Positions 50,636 to 58,746 of a stretch of 64,000 nucleotides of DNA are shown piece after piece. The position numbers were made by a program, and so were the translations under genes. The notes under the pieces were generated by a model. That model searched no databases, had not been told where the DNA came from, and saw only the letters and a list, made by a program, of their open reading frames with translations. The stretch is from Lichenicoccus sp964247695. Lineage in GTDB: Bacteria; Pseudomonadota; Alphaproteobacteria; Acetobacterales; Acetobacteraceae. The stretch is from the NCBI GenBank assembly GCA_964247695.1, contig CAXTVI010000005.1, positions 1 through 64,000 of the forward strand, read 5' to 3'. The first letter of the stretch is position 1; each line of letters starts with the position of its first letter.

Positions 50636-51085
50636 TTAGGCGAAGCGGCAGGCCTGGCCAATGGTCGGCTCGGCCGCGAGCTGGACCACCATCAGGACTG
50701 CGGGCGCGTCGCCGACGGTGCCCGACCGGTGGCCGCGGCGACCGTCGGTCTCGCGCGTGTTCTGGTCCTCGCCGAAGGAGATCTCACCGGGTCCCATCTC
50801 GATCCGGGTGCCGTCCATGCTCTCGACGAACCAGCGGCCGGAGAGCGGGATGATCCACTGCGCCGACGGGTTCTCGTGCCACTCGCCGACCCAACCCACC
50901 GGCTGCACTGTGACCATCACCGTCATCTCGCCGCTGGTCTTGCGGCCCTGCCATTGCGGGTCGGCGCCCTGGCCCATTGCCTTCATCTGAAAGTCGGTCA
51001 GCGCGCAGCGCTTCTGATGGCTGACCCCCTCGCTGTCGGTCCACAGATGCCAGTACGGGATTTCGGGGTGCTGCTCCGCCCTCAT
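50636..51085 (-). CDS. Cupin-domain protein
   Basis: 149 residues. A single cupin fold is suggested by WVGEWHENPSAQWIIPLSGR (motif 1 with His and Glu) and MGPGEISFGEDQNTRETD (motif 2-like), preceded by SGEMTVMVTVQPVGW. The metal ligands are partly atypical: the second motif has Glu-Asp-Gln rather than the usual His. It overlaps the DoxX gene by four bases (ATGA) and precedes the SMP-30 gene by ten. Possible roles are sensing, isomerisation or oxygenation of the pathway compound; none can be fixed. Confidence 0.75.
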   Translation of the reverse strand: MRAEQHPEIPYWHLWTDSEGVSHQKRCALTDFQMKAMGQGADPQWQGRKTSGEMTVMVTVQPVGWVGEWHENPSAQWIIPLSGRWFVESMDGTRIEMGPGEISFGEDQNTRETDGRRGHRSGTVGDAPAVLMVVQLAAEPTIGQACRFA

Positions 51086-51558
51086 GGCGACGTCTCCTGG
51101 GAATGAACGGCATAGGGGTGGGTGGAGGAGAGCGGATGCTCGATGAAGCTGGTGGCGCTCATGCTGCCGAAGGTGATCAGCAGAAAGCCGCCGGCCAGCG
51201 AGAAATTCTTCAGGAAGTCCCAGAACAGACCGCGCCCCTTGCTGTCAGGGCCGCGCCAGAAATCGCCGGGCTGCCAGAAGCGCTTCCAGAGCAGCGCGGT
51301 GACCATGCAGTACCCGGCCATGATGAAGCCGGCCAGGCGGTCCGCGATCCCGGTCAGGATGAGGATCGGCATGACGATCTCGACCGCAAGGCCGGCCAGC
51401 AACAGCAGGGTCGCCAGGGCCTGGGAGCCGACCACCTCGCGCGCCTGGCCGACAGCCCCCTTGAAGCCGAGGATCTTGTCCAGCGCGCTGAACGGGAAGA
51501 ACAGGACGACCAGCAGGTAGCGGACGCCGAGCACCACGATGAAGTCGAACCCCGTCAT
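51082..51558 (-). CDS. DoxX family membrane protein
   Basis: 158 residues from ATG 51558, with AGGAG upstream. Four hydrophobic segments; DoxX lines are YLLVVLFFPFSALDKILGFK, LLLLAGLAVEIVMPILILTG and GLFWDFLKNFSLAGGFLLI. DoxX-type proteins are small quinone-related or redox-linked membrane subunits in several oxidase systems, though many have unknown roles. First gene of the leftward operon, and divergent from the GMC gene across 124 bases, so both probably share a control region. Confidence 0.8.
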   Translation of the reverse strand: MTGFDFIVVLGVRYLLVVLFFPFSALDKILGFKGAVGQAREVVGSQALATLLLLAGLAVEIVMPILILTGIADRLAGFIMAGYCMVTALLWKRFWQPGDFWRGPDSKGRGLFWDFLKNFSLAGGFLLITFGSMSATSFIEHPLSSTHPYAVHSQETSP

Positions 51559-51682
51559 GCAGCTCTCCTGGCCGTGATTATCCTGCTCTAAGGCGTCAGG
51601 CGGCCAAGCGGTTCCAGGCAGCGGAACAAGGCGAGGAAGGTCGCGTTGCTCAGCGAGCACCCCCTGCGGAGACAAGACGCCG

Positions 51683-53257
51683 ATGGCCAGCGACCATTAC
51701 GACGTGATCATCATCGGATCCGGCCCGGGGGGTGGGACCATGGCCTGGTCCCTGGCCAAGACCGGCAAGCGCATCCTGCTGATCGAGCGCGGCGACTATC
51801 TGCGGCGCGGCCGCGACATGTGGGACAGCAAGGCCGTGTTCGTTGATGCCAAGTATCAGGCGCCCGAGACCTGGTACAGCTCGGACGGCTCCAACTTCCA
51901 TCCGGGGCTGCACTACAATGTCGGCGGCAACAGCAAATTCTACGGCGCCGTGATGTTCCGGCTGCGTGAGCGCGACTTCGGCGAGATCCAGCATCCCGAC
52001 GGCATCGCACCTGCCTGGCCGGTCGGCTACGATACGTTCGAGCCGTACTATCAGGCCGCCGAGGAATTGTTCTCCGTGCATGGGCTGCGCGGCGAGGACC
52101 CGACCGAGCCGCCGAGCACGAAGCCCTACTCGAAGCCGCCGGTCAGCCACGAGCCGCGCATCCAGGAGTTGTTCGACAACCTCAAGCGCATCGGCCACCA
52201 CCCGTTCCACCTGCCGGTCGGCGTGCTGCTCGACGAGGACCGCCACGGTGACGCGCTGCCGCATTCGCCGTGCGTGCGCTGCGACGCCTTCGACGGCTAT
52301 CCATGCCCGACCAACGGCAAGGCCGACAGCCAGATCATGGTGGTCGATCCGGCGCTTGCCGCGCACGACAACCTCACCTTGCTGACGCGCACCTATGTCG
52401 AGAAGCTGACCACCGACGCCTCCGGGCATACCGTCACCGGCGTGCTGGCGGTGACCGAGGCCGGCGAGCGGATCACGCTGACGTCGGACATCGTCGTGGT
52501 GGCCTGCGGCGCGCTGTCCTCGGCGCTGCTGCTGCTGCGCTCGGCGAGCGATGCGCATCCACGTGGGCTGGCCAATGGCTCGGATCAGGTCGGCCGCAAC
52601 TACATGCGTCACAACAACAGCACGGTGCTGGCGGTCTCGAAGACGCCGAACCCGACCCGGTTCCAGAAGACGCTCGGCCTGAACGACTTCTACTTCCGAT
52701 CGGAGGATTGGGACTACCCGCTTGGCCATATCCAGATGGTCGGCAAGTCGGACGGCGTGCAGGTGCATGGCGAGGGGCTGCCGAAGTTCCTGCAATGGCT
52801 GCCGGAGATGCCGTTCGACTACATGGCGAAGCATTCGATCGATTTCTGGCTGACGTCCGAGGACATCCCGCTGCCGGAGAACCGCGTGCACTACCAGGAT
52901 GGCCGGGTGTATCTCGACCTCAAGGAGACCAACATGCAGGGGCATCACCGGCTCAAGCACAAGCTCGAGGAGATCTGCAACCAGGTCGACATCCATCCGC
53001 ATCTGTTCGACCGCAGCCTGTATCTCGGCAAGGACGTGCCGATCGGAGGCACCGCGCACCAGGCGGGCACGTTGAAGTTCGGCACAGATCCGGCGACCTC
53101 CGTGCTCGACACCGACTGCAAGGCGCACGAACTGGACAACCTCTATGTGACGGATGCGAGCTTCTTCCCGTCGATCGGCGCGGTGAACCCGACGCTGACC
53201 ATCGTCGCCAACGCGCTGCGCGTCGCCGAGGTCATCGGCGGACGCCTGGTGGCCTGA
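51683..53257 (+). CDS. GMC family FAD oxidoreductase
   Basis: 524 residues. The FAD site is YDVIIIGSGPGGGTMAWSLA, followed by ILLIERGDYLRRG. The region HYNVGGNSKFYGAVMFRLRE is the GMC signature 1 relative, and GGTAHQAGTLKFG and LYVTDASFFPSIGAVNPTLT carry the conserved His and Asn of the active site. It resembles the cholesterol-oxidase/sorbosone- or fructose-dehydrogenase-like bacterial group. No signal peptide, so cytoplasmic. The enzyme would oxidise an alcohol or sugar; electron acceptor unknown. Confidence 0.9.
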   Translation: MASDHYDVIIIGSGPGGGTMAWSLAKTGKRILLIERGDYLRRGRDMWDSKAVFVDAKYQAPETWYSSDGSNFHPGLHYNVGGNSKFYGAVMFRLRERDFGEIQHPDGIAPAWPVGYDTFEPYYQAAEELFSVHGLRGEDPTEPPSTKPYSKPPVSHEPRIQELFDNLKRIGHHPFHLPVGVLLDEDRHGDALPHSPCVRCDAFDGYPCPTNGKADSQIMVVDPALAAHDNLTLLTRTYVEKLTTDASGHTVTGVLAVTEAGERITLTSDIVVVACGALSSALLLLRSASDAHPRGLANGSDQVGRNYMRHNNSTVLAVSKTPNPTRFQKTLGLNDFYFRSEDWDYPLGHIQMVGKSDGVQVHGEGLPKFLQWLPEMPFDYMAKHSIDFWLTSEDIPLPENRVHYQDGRVYLDLKETNMQGHHRLKHKLEEICNQVDIHPHLFDRSLYLGKDVPIGGTAHQAGTLKFGTDPATSVLDTDCKAHELDNLYVTDASFFPSIGAVNPTLTIVANALRVAEVIGGRLVA

Positions 53258-53314
53258 CGCCGTCTTCGACGCGAGCACCGGCTTGACGGACCAGCCCGCT
53301 GGTTCCATGACAGC

Positions 53315-53400
53315 CGCATGACCGGGGTGTCCGCGCAACGCGGACTGAGATCACACCCGTCGAACCTGATCTGGGTCATTCCAGCGAAGGGAGGCATGCG
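53315..53400 (+). ncRNA. TPP riboswitch (THI element)
   Basis: The conserved core is present in order: GGGGTG (53324-53329), a P3-like stem, CTGAGATCACACCC, GAACCTGATCTGGGTCATTC and CAGCGAAGGGAGG. P1 is formed by CGCATG (53315-53320) and CATGCG (53395-53400), which end one base before the ATG. The Shine-Dalgarno GGGAGG lies inside the aptamer, so TPP binding should block translation. A TTGACG (53283) with a weak -10 (CATGAC) 17 bases on may be the promoter. Confidence 0.93.
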
Positions 53401-55737
53401 ATGGATCAAGCGCGTCGGGCGCCGGCGTCCGCCTGTTGCTGGGCGGGGGCGGCGCTATTGCTGGCAGGTGTGCCGGCCGTGGCGCAGGACACGCCGGAGG
53501 AGATCACCGTCAACGGGCAGGGCGGCTTCGACAGCGATGATGGCGTGCATGGGGTGGCGCCCGGCGGCGGCCTGATCTCGGTGCAGACCGGGCCGCAGGC
53601 GACCAGCGAGGTGACCCGCGACTTCATCCAGAAGCAGCCTCCGACTGCCAATGCGTTCCAGCTCATCAGCCTGGTCCCCGGCGCCAACAGTTCGACCGCC
53701 GATCCGCTCGGCCTGTCGACGCAGGTCGGGCTGACCGTGCGAGGGCTCGGGCAGGCCGAGATCGGCACGCTGCTCGATGGCATGCCGCTGAACGACGCCG
53801 CCTTCTACGATTCCTATCCATCGCAATTCATCGACACCGAAAATCTCGACAGCATCTCGCTGGCGCAGGGCTCGGCCAACCTCGATGCGCCGCTGCTCAA
53901 TGCGGCCGGCGGGGTTCTGAGCCTCGCCTCGCGCGATCCCTCCGAGCGTGCCGGCGGCCTCGTGGATGCCTCTTACGGCTCCTACCACAGCAACCGCGAG
54001 TTCATCCGGCTGGAGAGCGGCACGCTGGGCGCCAGCGGACTGCGCGCGTACCTGTCCTATTCGCACGCGGCGGCGGACAATGCCCGCGGCGAAGGGCGCG
54101 ACAAGCGCCAGCATGTCGATTTCAAGCTGGTGCGCGACTGGGGCGACGGCAACTCGGGCGCCCTGCTGGTGACCTGGCACGACGCGGTCACCACCTCCTA
54201 TCCGGAACCGACCCTCGCGGACTGGCACGCCTACGGGGACTCGAACAACTATGACGGCACCTTTTCGCCGGGCGACGCCAACTACTGGCGCCTCTACCAG
54301 GAGCCGTACAGACTGGTCTATGGCGCGCTGCCGTTCCGCTTCACCCTGACGCAGCACCTGCATCTCTCGGTAACGGCGTATGCACAGTATGGCTACGGCA
54401 ACTCGCCGGGCGGCACGACCTTGTCCACCTCCGGCCTGTTCGAGGGCACCCAGCCGGTGCCGGATACGCTGTCGCTGCCGGGCACCGTGAACGGCAGCGC
54501 CGCCGTGCTGGCGGACTATGTGGAGACGACCTGGCGCAGCGGCGTGGTGCCGTCCATCACCCTGGATGCCGGCCCGCAGCACCTCACGCTCGGCGCCTGG
54601 TACGAGTATGTCGACAACCAGGATAGCCAGCCGTTCAGCGCGCTCAGTCCGGCCGGTACACCGGCCAATATCTGGCTGGACCTGCCGGGCAGCACCATCC
54701 GGCTGGCGAACGGACAACAATTGCTGGCCGCGGACACGCACATGATCTCGCAGACCAATGCGATCTTCGCGAGCGACCGGATCGGCTTGCTGGGAGACCG
54801 GCTCACGCTCGATCTCGGCTTCAAGGAGGCGATGGTCAGCCGCGAGGGCTGGAACGGCCTGCCAGGTGCCACCTACCGCAGCGGCTTCAACGATGCCGAA
54901 CCGCTGCCGCGCATGGCGGTGCGCTACCGGATCGACACGCACAACCAGGTCTTTGCCAACGTGACAACCAACTTCCTCGCACCGGCGCAGAGCACCTTGT
55001 TCGCCACCTACGATCCGTCGAGCGGCCAGGTCGCGAGTGCGGCCAATACCGACCTGCGGCCGGAATACAGCATCGCCGAGGAGCTCGGCTGGCGTTATGC
55101 CGGCAACCGCGTGATCGGCAGCGTCACCCTGTTCAACTACAACTTCACCAACCGGCAGATCAGCACCGTGCTCGACCTCAACGGCGCGCTGATCGGCGGT
55201 ACGGTGAATGCCGGCGGCCAGACCTCGCGCGGCGTCGATACCGAGTTCGGGCTGCGGCCCTGGCATCATCTCAGCCCGTACGTCTCCGGCGAATATTTGT
55301 ACGCGACCATCGACAATGACATCCAGTCGGGTGGCGACCTGCTGCCGACGGCGGGAAAGATCGCGGTCGGCAGCCCGCGCCTGTCCGGCGCGGTGGGCCT
55401 GACCTACGACGACGGCACGCTGTTCGGGGTCGTCACCGTGAAATATACCGGTTCGCAATACGCGACGTTCATGGATGATGAACGGATCAGCGACCACACC
55501 CAGGCCGACATGACGCTGGGCACACGCCTGCCGAACATCGCGCACGCGCAGCATCCGGAGTTGCGGCTCAATCTAATCAACCTGACCGACAGCGCCTTCC
55601 TGTCCGGCGTCGCCAACCCGACCACCAATGCGCAGGACACGATCGGCCGCAGGGGCACGGTCATTGCGGGCACCTCGCCGACCTACCTGGTGGGCGGTGG
55701 CTTTGCCGCCCTGCTCACCGCAAGCGCTGGATTCTGA
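53401..55737 (+). CDS. TonB-dependent receptor, TPP-regulated (thiamine or precursor uptake)
   Basis: 778 residues. Signal peptide with cleavage near AVAQD. The plug domain runs to about residue 185 (FQLISLVPGANSSTADPLGL, GLTVRGLGQAEIGTLLDG, SISLAQGSANLDAP), then a 22-strand-type barrel ends LVGGGFAALLTASAGF. The TPP riboswitch in front of it makes thiamine, or a thiamine precursor or degradation product, the expected ligand. The next gene, two bases away, encodes a ThiY-like binding protein. The plug lacks an obvious canonical TonB box at the N-terminus, although EEITVNGQG resembles one. Confidence 0.88.
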   Translation: MDQARRAPASACCWAGAALLLAGVPAVAQDTPEEITVNGQGGFDSDDGVHGVAPGGGLISVQTGPQATSEVTRDFIQKQPPTANAFQLISLVPGANSSTADPLGLSTQVGLTVRGLGQAEIGTLLDGMPLNDAAFYDSYPSQFIDTENLDSISLAQGSANLDAPLLNAAGGVLSLASRDPSERAGGLVDASYGSYHSNREFIRLESGTLGASGLRAYLSYSHAAADNARGEGRDKRQHVDFKLVRDWGDGNSGALLVTWHDAVTTSYPEPTLADWHAYGDSNNYDGTFSPGDANYWRLYQEPYRLVYGALPFRFTLTQHLHLSVTAYAQYGYGNSPGGTTLSTSGLFEGTQPVPDTLSLPGTVNGSAAVLADYVETTWRSGVVPSITLDAGPQHLTLGAWYEYVDNQDSQPFSALSPAGTPANIWLDLPGSTIRLANGQQLLAADTHMISQTNAIFASDRIGLLGDRLTLDLGFKEAMVSREGWNGLPGATYRSGFNDAEPLPRMAVRYRIDTHNQVFANVTTNFLAPAQSTLFATYDPSSGQVASAANTDLRPEYSIAEELGWRYAGNRVIGSVTLFNYNFTNRQISTVLDLNGALIGGTVNAGGQTSRGVDTEFGLRPWHHLSPYVSGEYLYATIDNDIQSGGDLLPTAGKIAVGSPRLSGAVGLTYDDGTLFGVVTVKYTGSQYATFMDDERISDHTQADMTLGTRLPNIAHAQHPELRLNLINLTDSAFLSGVANPTTNAQDTIGRRGTVIAGTSPTYLVGGGFAALLTASAGF

Positions 55738-55739
55738 AG

Positions 55740-56678
55740 ATGCGCCTGACCCGGCTGCTGCCGTGCGTTCTCATGTGCGGTCTGCTGTTTGCGGCCCCGG
55801 TCATGGCGCATGCCACCGACCGGGTGAGCGTGATCCTGGACTGGTTCGTCAATGCCGATCACGAGCAGCTTCTCGCCGCCGAGTATTGCGGCGCGTTCGC
55901 GCGCCAGGGCCTGCAGGTGACCTTGATCCCGCCCGCCGATACCAGCTCGCCGCCACGCCTGGTGGCGGCGGGACAGGCGGATCTCGCGATCAGCTACCAG
56001 ACCGAGCTTGCGTTCATGGCGGCGCGCGGCCTGCCGGTGGTGCGCGTCGGCACCCTGATGGACCAGCCGCTGAACGTGCTGATGACGCTGCCCGACACCG
56101 GCATCCATAGCCTCGCCGACCTGAAGGGCCGACGCGTGGGTGTGTCGGTGGGGCCGGGCGACGAGGCGATGCTGAACGGCATGCTGGCCTCGGCCGGGCT
56201 GGGGCCGGACGACATCGTGCGCACCGAGGTCAATTTCCAGATCGAGCAGGCGCTGATGACGCACCGGGTCGATGCGGTGCTCGGCATGCGCAATTACGAA
56301 CTGCTTGACCTGCAGCAGAAGGGCCTGCAGCCGCTGGCCTTCCGGCCGGAGCAGCACGGCGTGCCGGTATATGACGAGCTGATCGTGGTGGCGCGGCGCA
56401 ACCGTGCCGCCGATCCGAAGATCACCCGCTTCCTCGCGGCGCTGAAGGAAGGCACCGCCTGCCTGCTGCACGATCCGGACGCCGTCTGGCAGAAGACGAT
56501 CCGGGCGCGCCCGGAACTCGATACGAGGCTGAACAAGGCGGCATGGTGGGCGAGCCTCGCGGCGCTCGCGCGCGACCCGGCGCATCTCGATCGGCAGCGC
56601 TACGAGGCGTTCCAGCGCTTCCTGGTCAAGCGTGGAGCGCTGCACGACCCGGCGCCGGTATCGAGCTACACGCAGTAA
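55740..56678 (+). CDS. NMT1/ThiY-like periplasmic substrate-binding protein
   Basis: 312 residues with a signal peptide (cleavage near AHATD). The family line is VILDWFVNADHEQLLAAEY, followed by DLAISYQTELAFMAARGLP, LADLKGRRVGVSVGPGD and MRNYELLDLQQKGLQPLAF. It resembles binding proteins for formylaminopyrimidine (ThiY) and other NMT1/THI5-like proteins, not the Thi5 synthase because no CCCFC motif is present. It is co-transcribed with the TonB receptor. The permease and ATPase of such a transporter are not adjacent: the next gene is on the other strand. Confidence 0.87.
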   Translation: MRLTRLLPCVLMCGLLFAAPVMAHATDRVSVILDWFVNADHEQLLAAEYCGAFARQGLQVTLIPPADTSSPPRLVAAGQADLAISYQTELAFMAARGLPVVRVGTLMDQPLNVLMTLPDTGIHSLADLKGRRVGVSVGPGDEAMLNGMLASAGLGPDDIVRTEVNFQIEQALMTHRVDAVLGMRNYELLDLQQKGLQPLAFRPEQHGVPVYDELIVVARRNRAADPKITRFLAALKEGTACLLHDPDAVWQKTIRARPELDTRLNKAAWWASLAALARDPAHLDRQRYEAFQRFLVKRGALHDPAPVSSYTQ

Positions 56679-56685
56679 GGCCGGA

Positions 56686-57015
56686 TCAGGGTGGCCCTGG
56701 CGACTGCCGGATCGGGACGTCCGCGATATCCGCCGGATCGAGTAGGCGGGCGTTGATCCCGACCCGGTCGGCGTCGCCGCTGATGCTGCTCCAGTGGGTC
56801 ACGCCGCCGCAGGTCGTGCAGCGATTGAACGCCAGGGTCTTCTCACCTCGCGAGTAAGCCTCCAGCGAACCTGTCACCCGTGCCTGGTCCGGCCGGTAGT
56901 ACGCCCACAGGGTGCCGTAGCGCCGGCACACCGAACACAGGCACTGGTTGAGATAGCTCGGCGTGTGCTCGACCTCGATGCGCACGGCGCCGCAATGGCA
57001 GGATCCGGTCAACAT
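56686..57015 (-). CDS. GFA (glutathione-dependent formaldehyde-activating) family protein
   Basis: 109 residues. Cysteine zinc ligands: GSCHCGAVRIE, NQCLCSVCRRYGTLWAYY and FNRCTTCGGVTHW (C-x-C, C-x-C-x-x-C and C-x-x-C). This is the CENP-V/GFA fold. Some members add glutathione to formaldehyde, but most have unproven roles. It is six bases from the upstream hydrolase gene, to which it may be linked as a leftward pair. Confidence 0.87.
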   Translation of the reverse strand: MLTGSCHCGAVRIEVEHTPSYLNQCLCSVCRRYGTLWAYYRPDQARVTGSLEAYSRGEKTLAFNRCTTCGGVTHWSSISGDADRVGINARLLDPADIADVPIRQSPGPP

Positions 57016-57021
57016 GGCGCG

Positions 57022-57879
57022 TCAGCCTCCGCCGAAGAAGGTCGTGATCTCGCTCGCGGCGCGATCCGGATCCTCGCGATGCGGGAAATGCCCAACGCCC
57101 GGGAACATGGCGAGGTCGAGGTTGGGGAAGGTCTCGCCGAGGCGGTCGGTCCAGGCATAGGGGAACAGGGGATCATGCTCGGCCCAGCGCACGCAGGTCG
57201 GCAGCATGATCGGCGGCAACGCGGGCGCCTCGCCCTTCATCATGGCGATCCTGCTCGTGGCGGTGGCCCGGTAGGAGGCAAATCCGCCTGCAAGATTGCC
57301 CGGCTTCTGGAAGTTCGCAACGAACGCCTCGAGCACGTCGTCGAAGGCCTCGGTACGATACGCCCAGTTCCGCAGGAAGTGCGTGAAGTAGATCCGGATC
57401 GTCTCCGGCGATGCGCCGACCAGCGCCGGGGCGAGATCGGTCAGATGGAACGACGTATACCAGATCTCGATGAGGCGGTCCGGTGTCGCCATGCGCGGTC
57501 CGATCCCCGGATACATGAAGTCGAAGAAGAACAGCCCGGTCAGGCGCTCCGGCGCCAGCCGGGCAAGCGCCTGCATCACCCCGCCGCCGATATCGTGTCC
57601 GACCACACCCACCTGTCCAAGGCCGAGCGCGTCGAGCAGCGCCAGCATGTCGGCAGCCTGTTCCGCCGCGCCGAACGGGCCGTCCGGCTTGTCGCTGTCG
57701 CCGTACCCGCGCAGGTCGGGCGCGATCAGCTGGAACCCGCCTGCGAGCCGGGTCATCACCGGCTCCCAGGTCAGCCAGAATTCCGGCCAGCCGTGCAGCA
57801 GCACCAGAGGCTGGCCGTGCCCGGTCCGGGCGACGTGCAGGGTCGCGCCGTTAACCTCGAGATCGAGGTGCTCGATCAT
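57022..57879 (-). CDS. Alpha/beta hydrolase, epoxide hydrolase-like
   Basis: 285 residues. The oxyanion-hole line is LVLLHGWPEFWLTWEPVM, then APDLRGYGDSDKPDG, and the nucleophile elbow is VGVVGHDIGGGVMQAL, with Asp rather than Ser, as in epoxide hydrolases and haloalkane dehalogenases. The catalytic His is in FPGVGHFPHREDP, and AEHDPLFP gives the probable acid. HGWPEFW favours the epoxide hydrolase branch. No signal peptide. The natural substrate is unknown. Confidence 0.88.
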   Translation of the reverse strand: MIEHLDLEVNGATLHVARTGHGQPLVLLHGWPEFWLTWEPVMTRLAGGFQLIAPDLRGYGDSDKPDGPFGAAEQAADMLALLDALGLGQVGVVGHDIGGGVMQALARLAPERLTGLFFFDFMYPGIGPRMATPDRLIEIWYTSFHLTDLAPALVGASPETIRIYFTHFLRNWAYRTEAFDDVLEAFVANFQKPGNLAGGFASYRATATSRIAMMKGEAPALPPIMLPTCVRWAEHDPLFPYAWTDRLGETFPNLDLAMFPGVGHFPHREDPDRAASEITTFFGGG

Positions 57880-57953
57880 GGTCGCTGTCCCGTTGCCATG
57901 CGGCTATCGCTGACACCACCCGCGGCCCCTGTCAAAGCGGCGGCTTTGCCCGG

Positions 57954-58335
57954 TCAGCGAGTCGCGACAAGGAAGAGCCTCGGGAAGGGCAGCAGTAAGG
58001 TCCCAGCCCGGAGCGCCGGATAGGCGCCGGCAACGGCGTCGCGGTAGCGGGCGAGGAAGCCGGCCTGCTCGCCGGCATCGAGCGAAAAGCAGGAGCGGCC
58101 GCAGCCCGCTGCCCTTGAACCACTCCACCACCGCCTCCGCGTCGGGCAGGGCATGGCGATAGGTCGTGCGCCAGACATCCACCGTGCTGCAGCAGGTGCG
58201 CAGGATGTCGTAATGCCAGGCACTGTCACGCAGGCCTGTCCGTATCGCCGCGGCACCTGCGCCAGCAGGTCGCGGAGCGGCCGGTTCCGCCCGGCCTCGA
58301 ACCGGGTCTATCGCGTGGCGGACCAGCTCATCGTT
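57954..58335 (-). pseudogene. tam: Frameshifted remnant of trans-aconitate 2-methyltransferase
   Basis: Three short frames read in order give the C-terminal third of Tam: RPLRDLLAQVPRRYG in one frame, WHYDILRTCCSTVDVWRTTY and VEWFKGSGLRPLLL in a second, and LDAGEQAGFLARYRDAVAGA to TLLLPFPRLFLVATR in the first again. At least two frameshifts separate them, near 58240 and 58090. The SAM-binding N-terminal part (about 150 residues) is missing upstream. The gene is therefore dead. Confidence 0.78.
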
Positions 58336-58422
58336 CCGGCTCCCTAACTTCTTGCATCGCACGATTGAACAAAAGCCGGCCTGCCTCGTTACCGCTTGCC
58401 AACAACTTCAAGGGGACCGGCG

Positions 58423-58746
58423 ATGCGTGTTTCAATTCTGGGTTCGGTGGGTGCATCGCTCCTGCTGCTTGCTGCCTGCAGCCAGGCCGGGGCTCCGACC
58501 AAGGCGGACATCAAGCAGGTCATCCAGACCCGGATGCAGGCGGCTAACGCGCAGACCTCGGCCAACACGTTGGGGATCTTCAGCGGGCCCTACGACGTGC
58601 ATGATTTCGACGTCACCAGCGCCGACTGCACCGCCAAGGACAACGGCGTCTATAGCTGCGCGGTGACCGCGATCACCAAGAACAAGACCAACACCGCGCA
58701 GCTCTCGTTCAAGCAGGTCAACGGCACCTGGACCCTCGTACAGTAG
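58423..58746 (+). CDS. Small lipoprotein of unknown function
   Basis: 107 residues from ATG 58423, which has AGGGG eight bases upstream. The signal ends in LLLLAACSQ, so Cys is the likely lipidation site. The mature part is polar, with IKQVIQTRMQAANAQTSANT and a region with two Cys (TSADCTAKDNGVYSCAVTAI) that may form a disulfide, and it ends SFKQVNGTWTLVQ. No family was recognised. Its stop directly abuts the convergent dioxygenase gene. Confidence 0.68.
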   Translation: MRVSILGSVGASLLLLAACSQAGAPTKADIKQVIQTRMQAANAQTSANTLGIFSGPYDVHDFDVTSADCTAKDNGVYSCAVTAITKNKTNTAQLSFKQVNGTWTLVQ

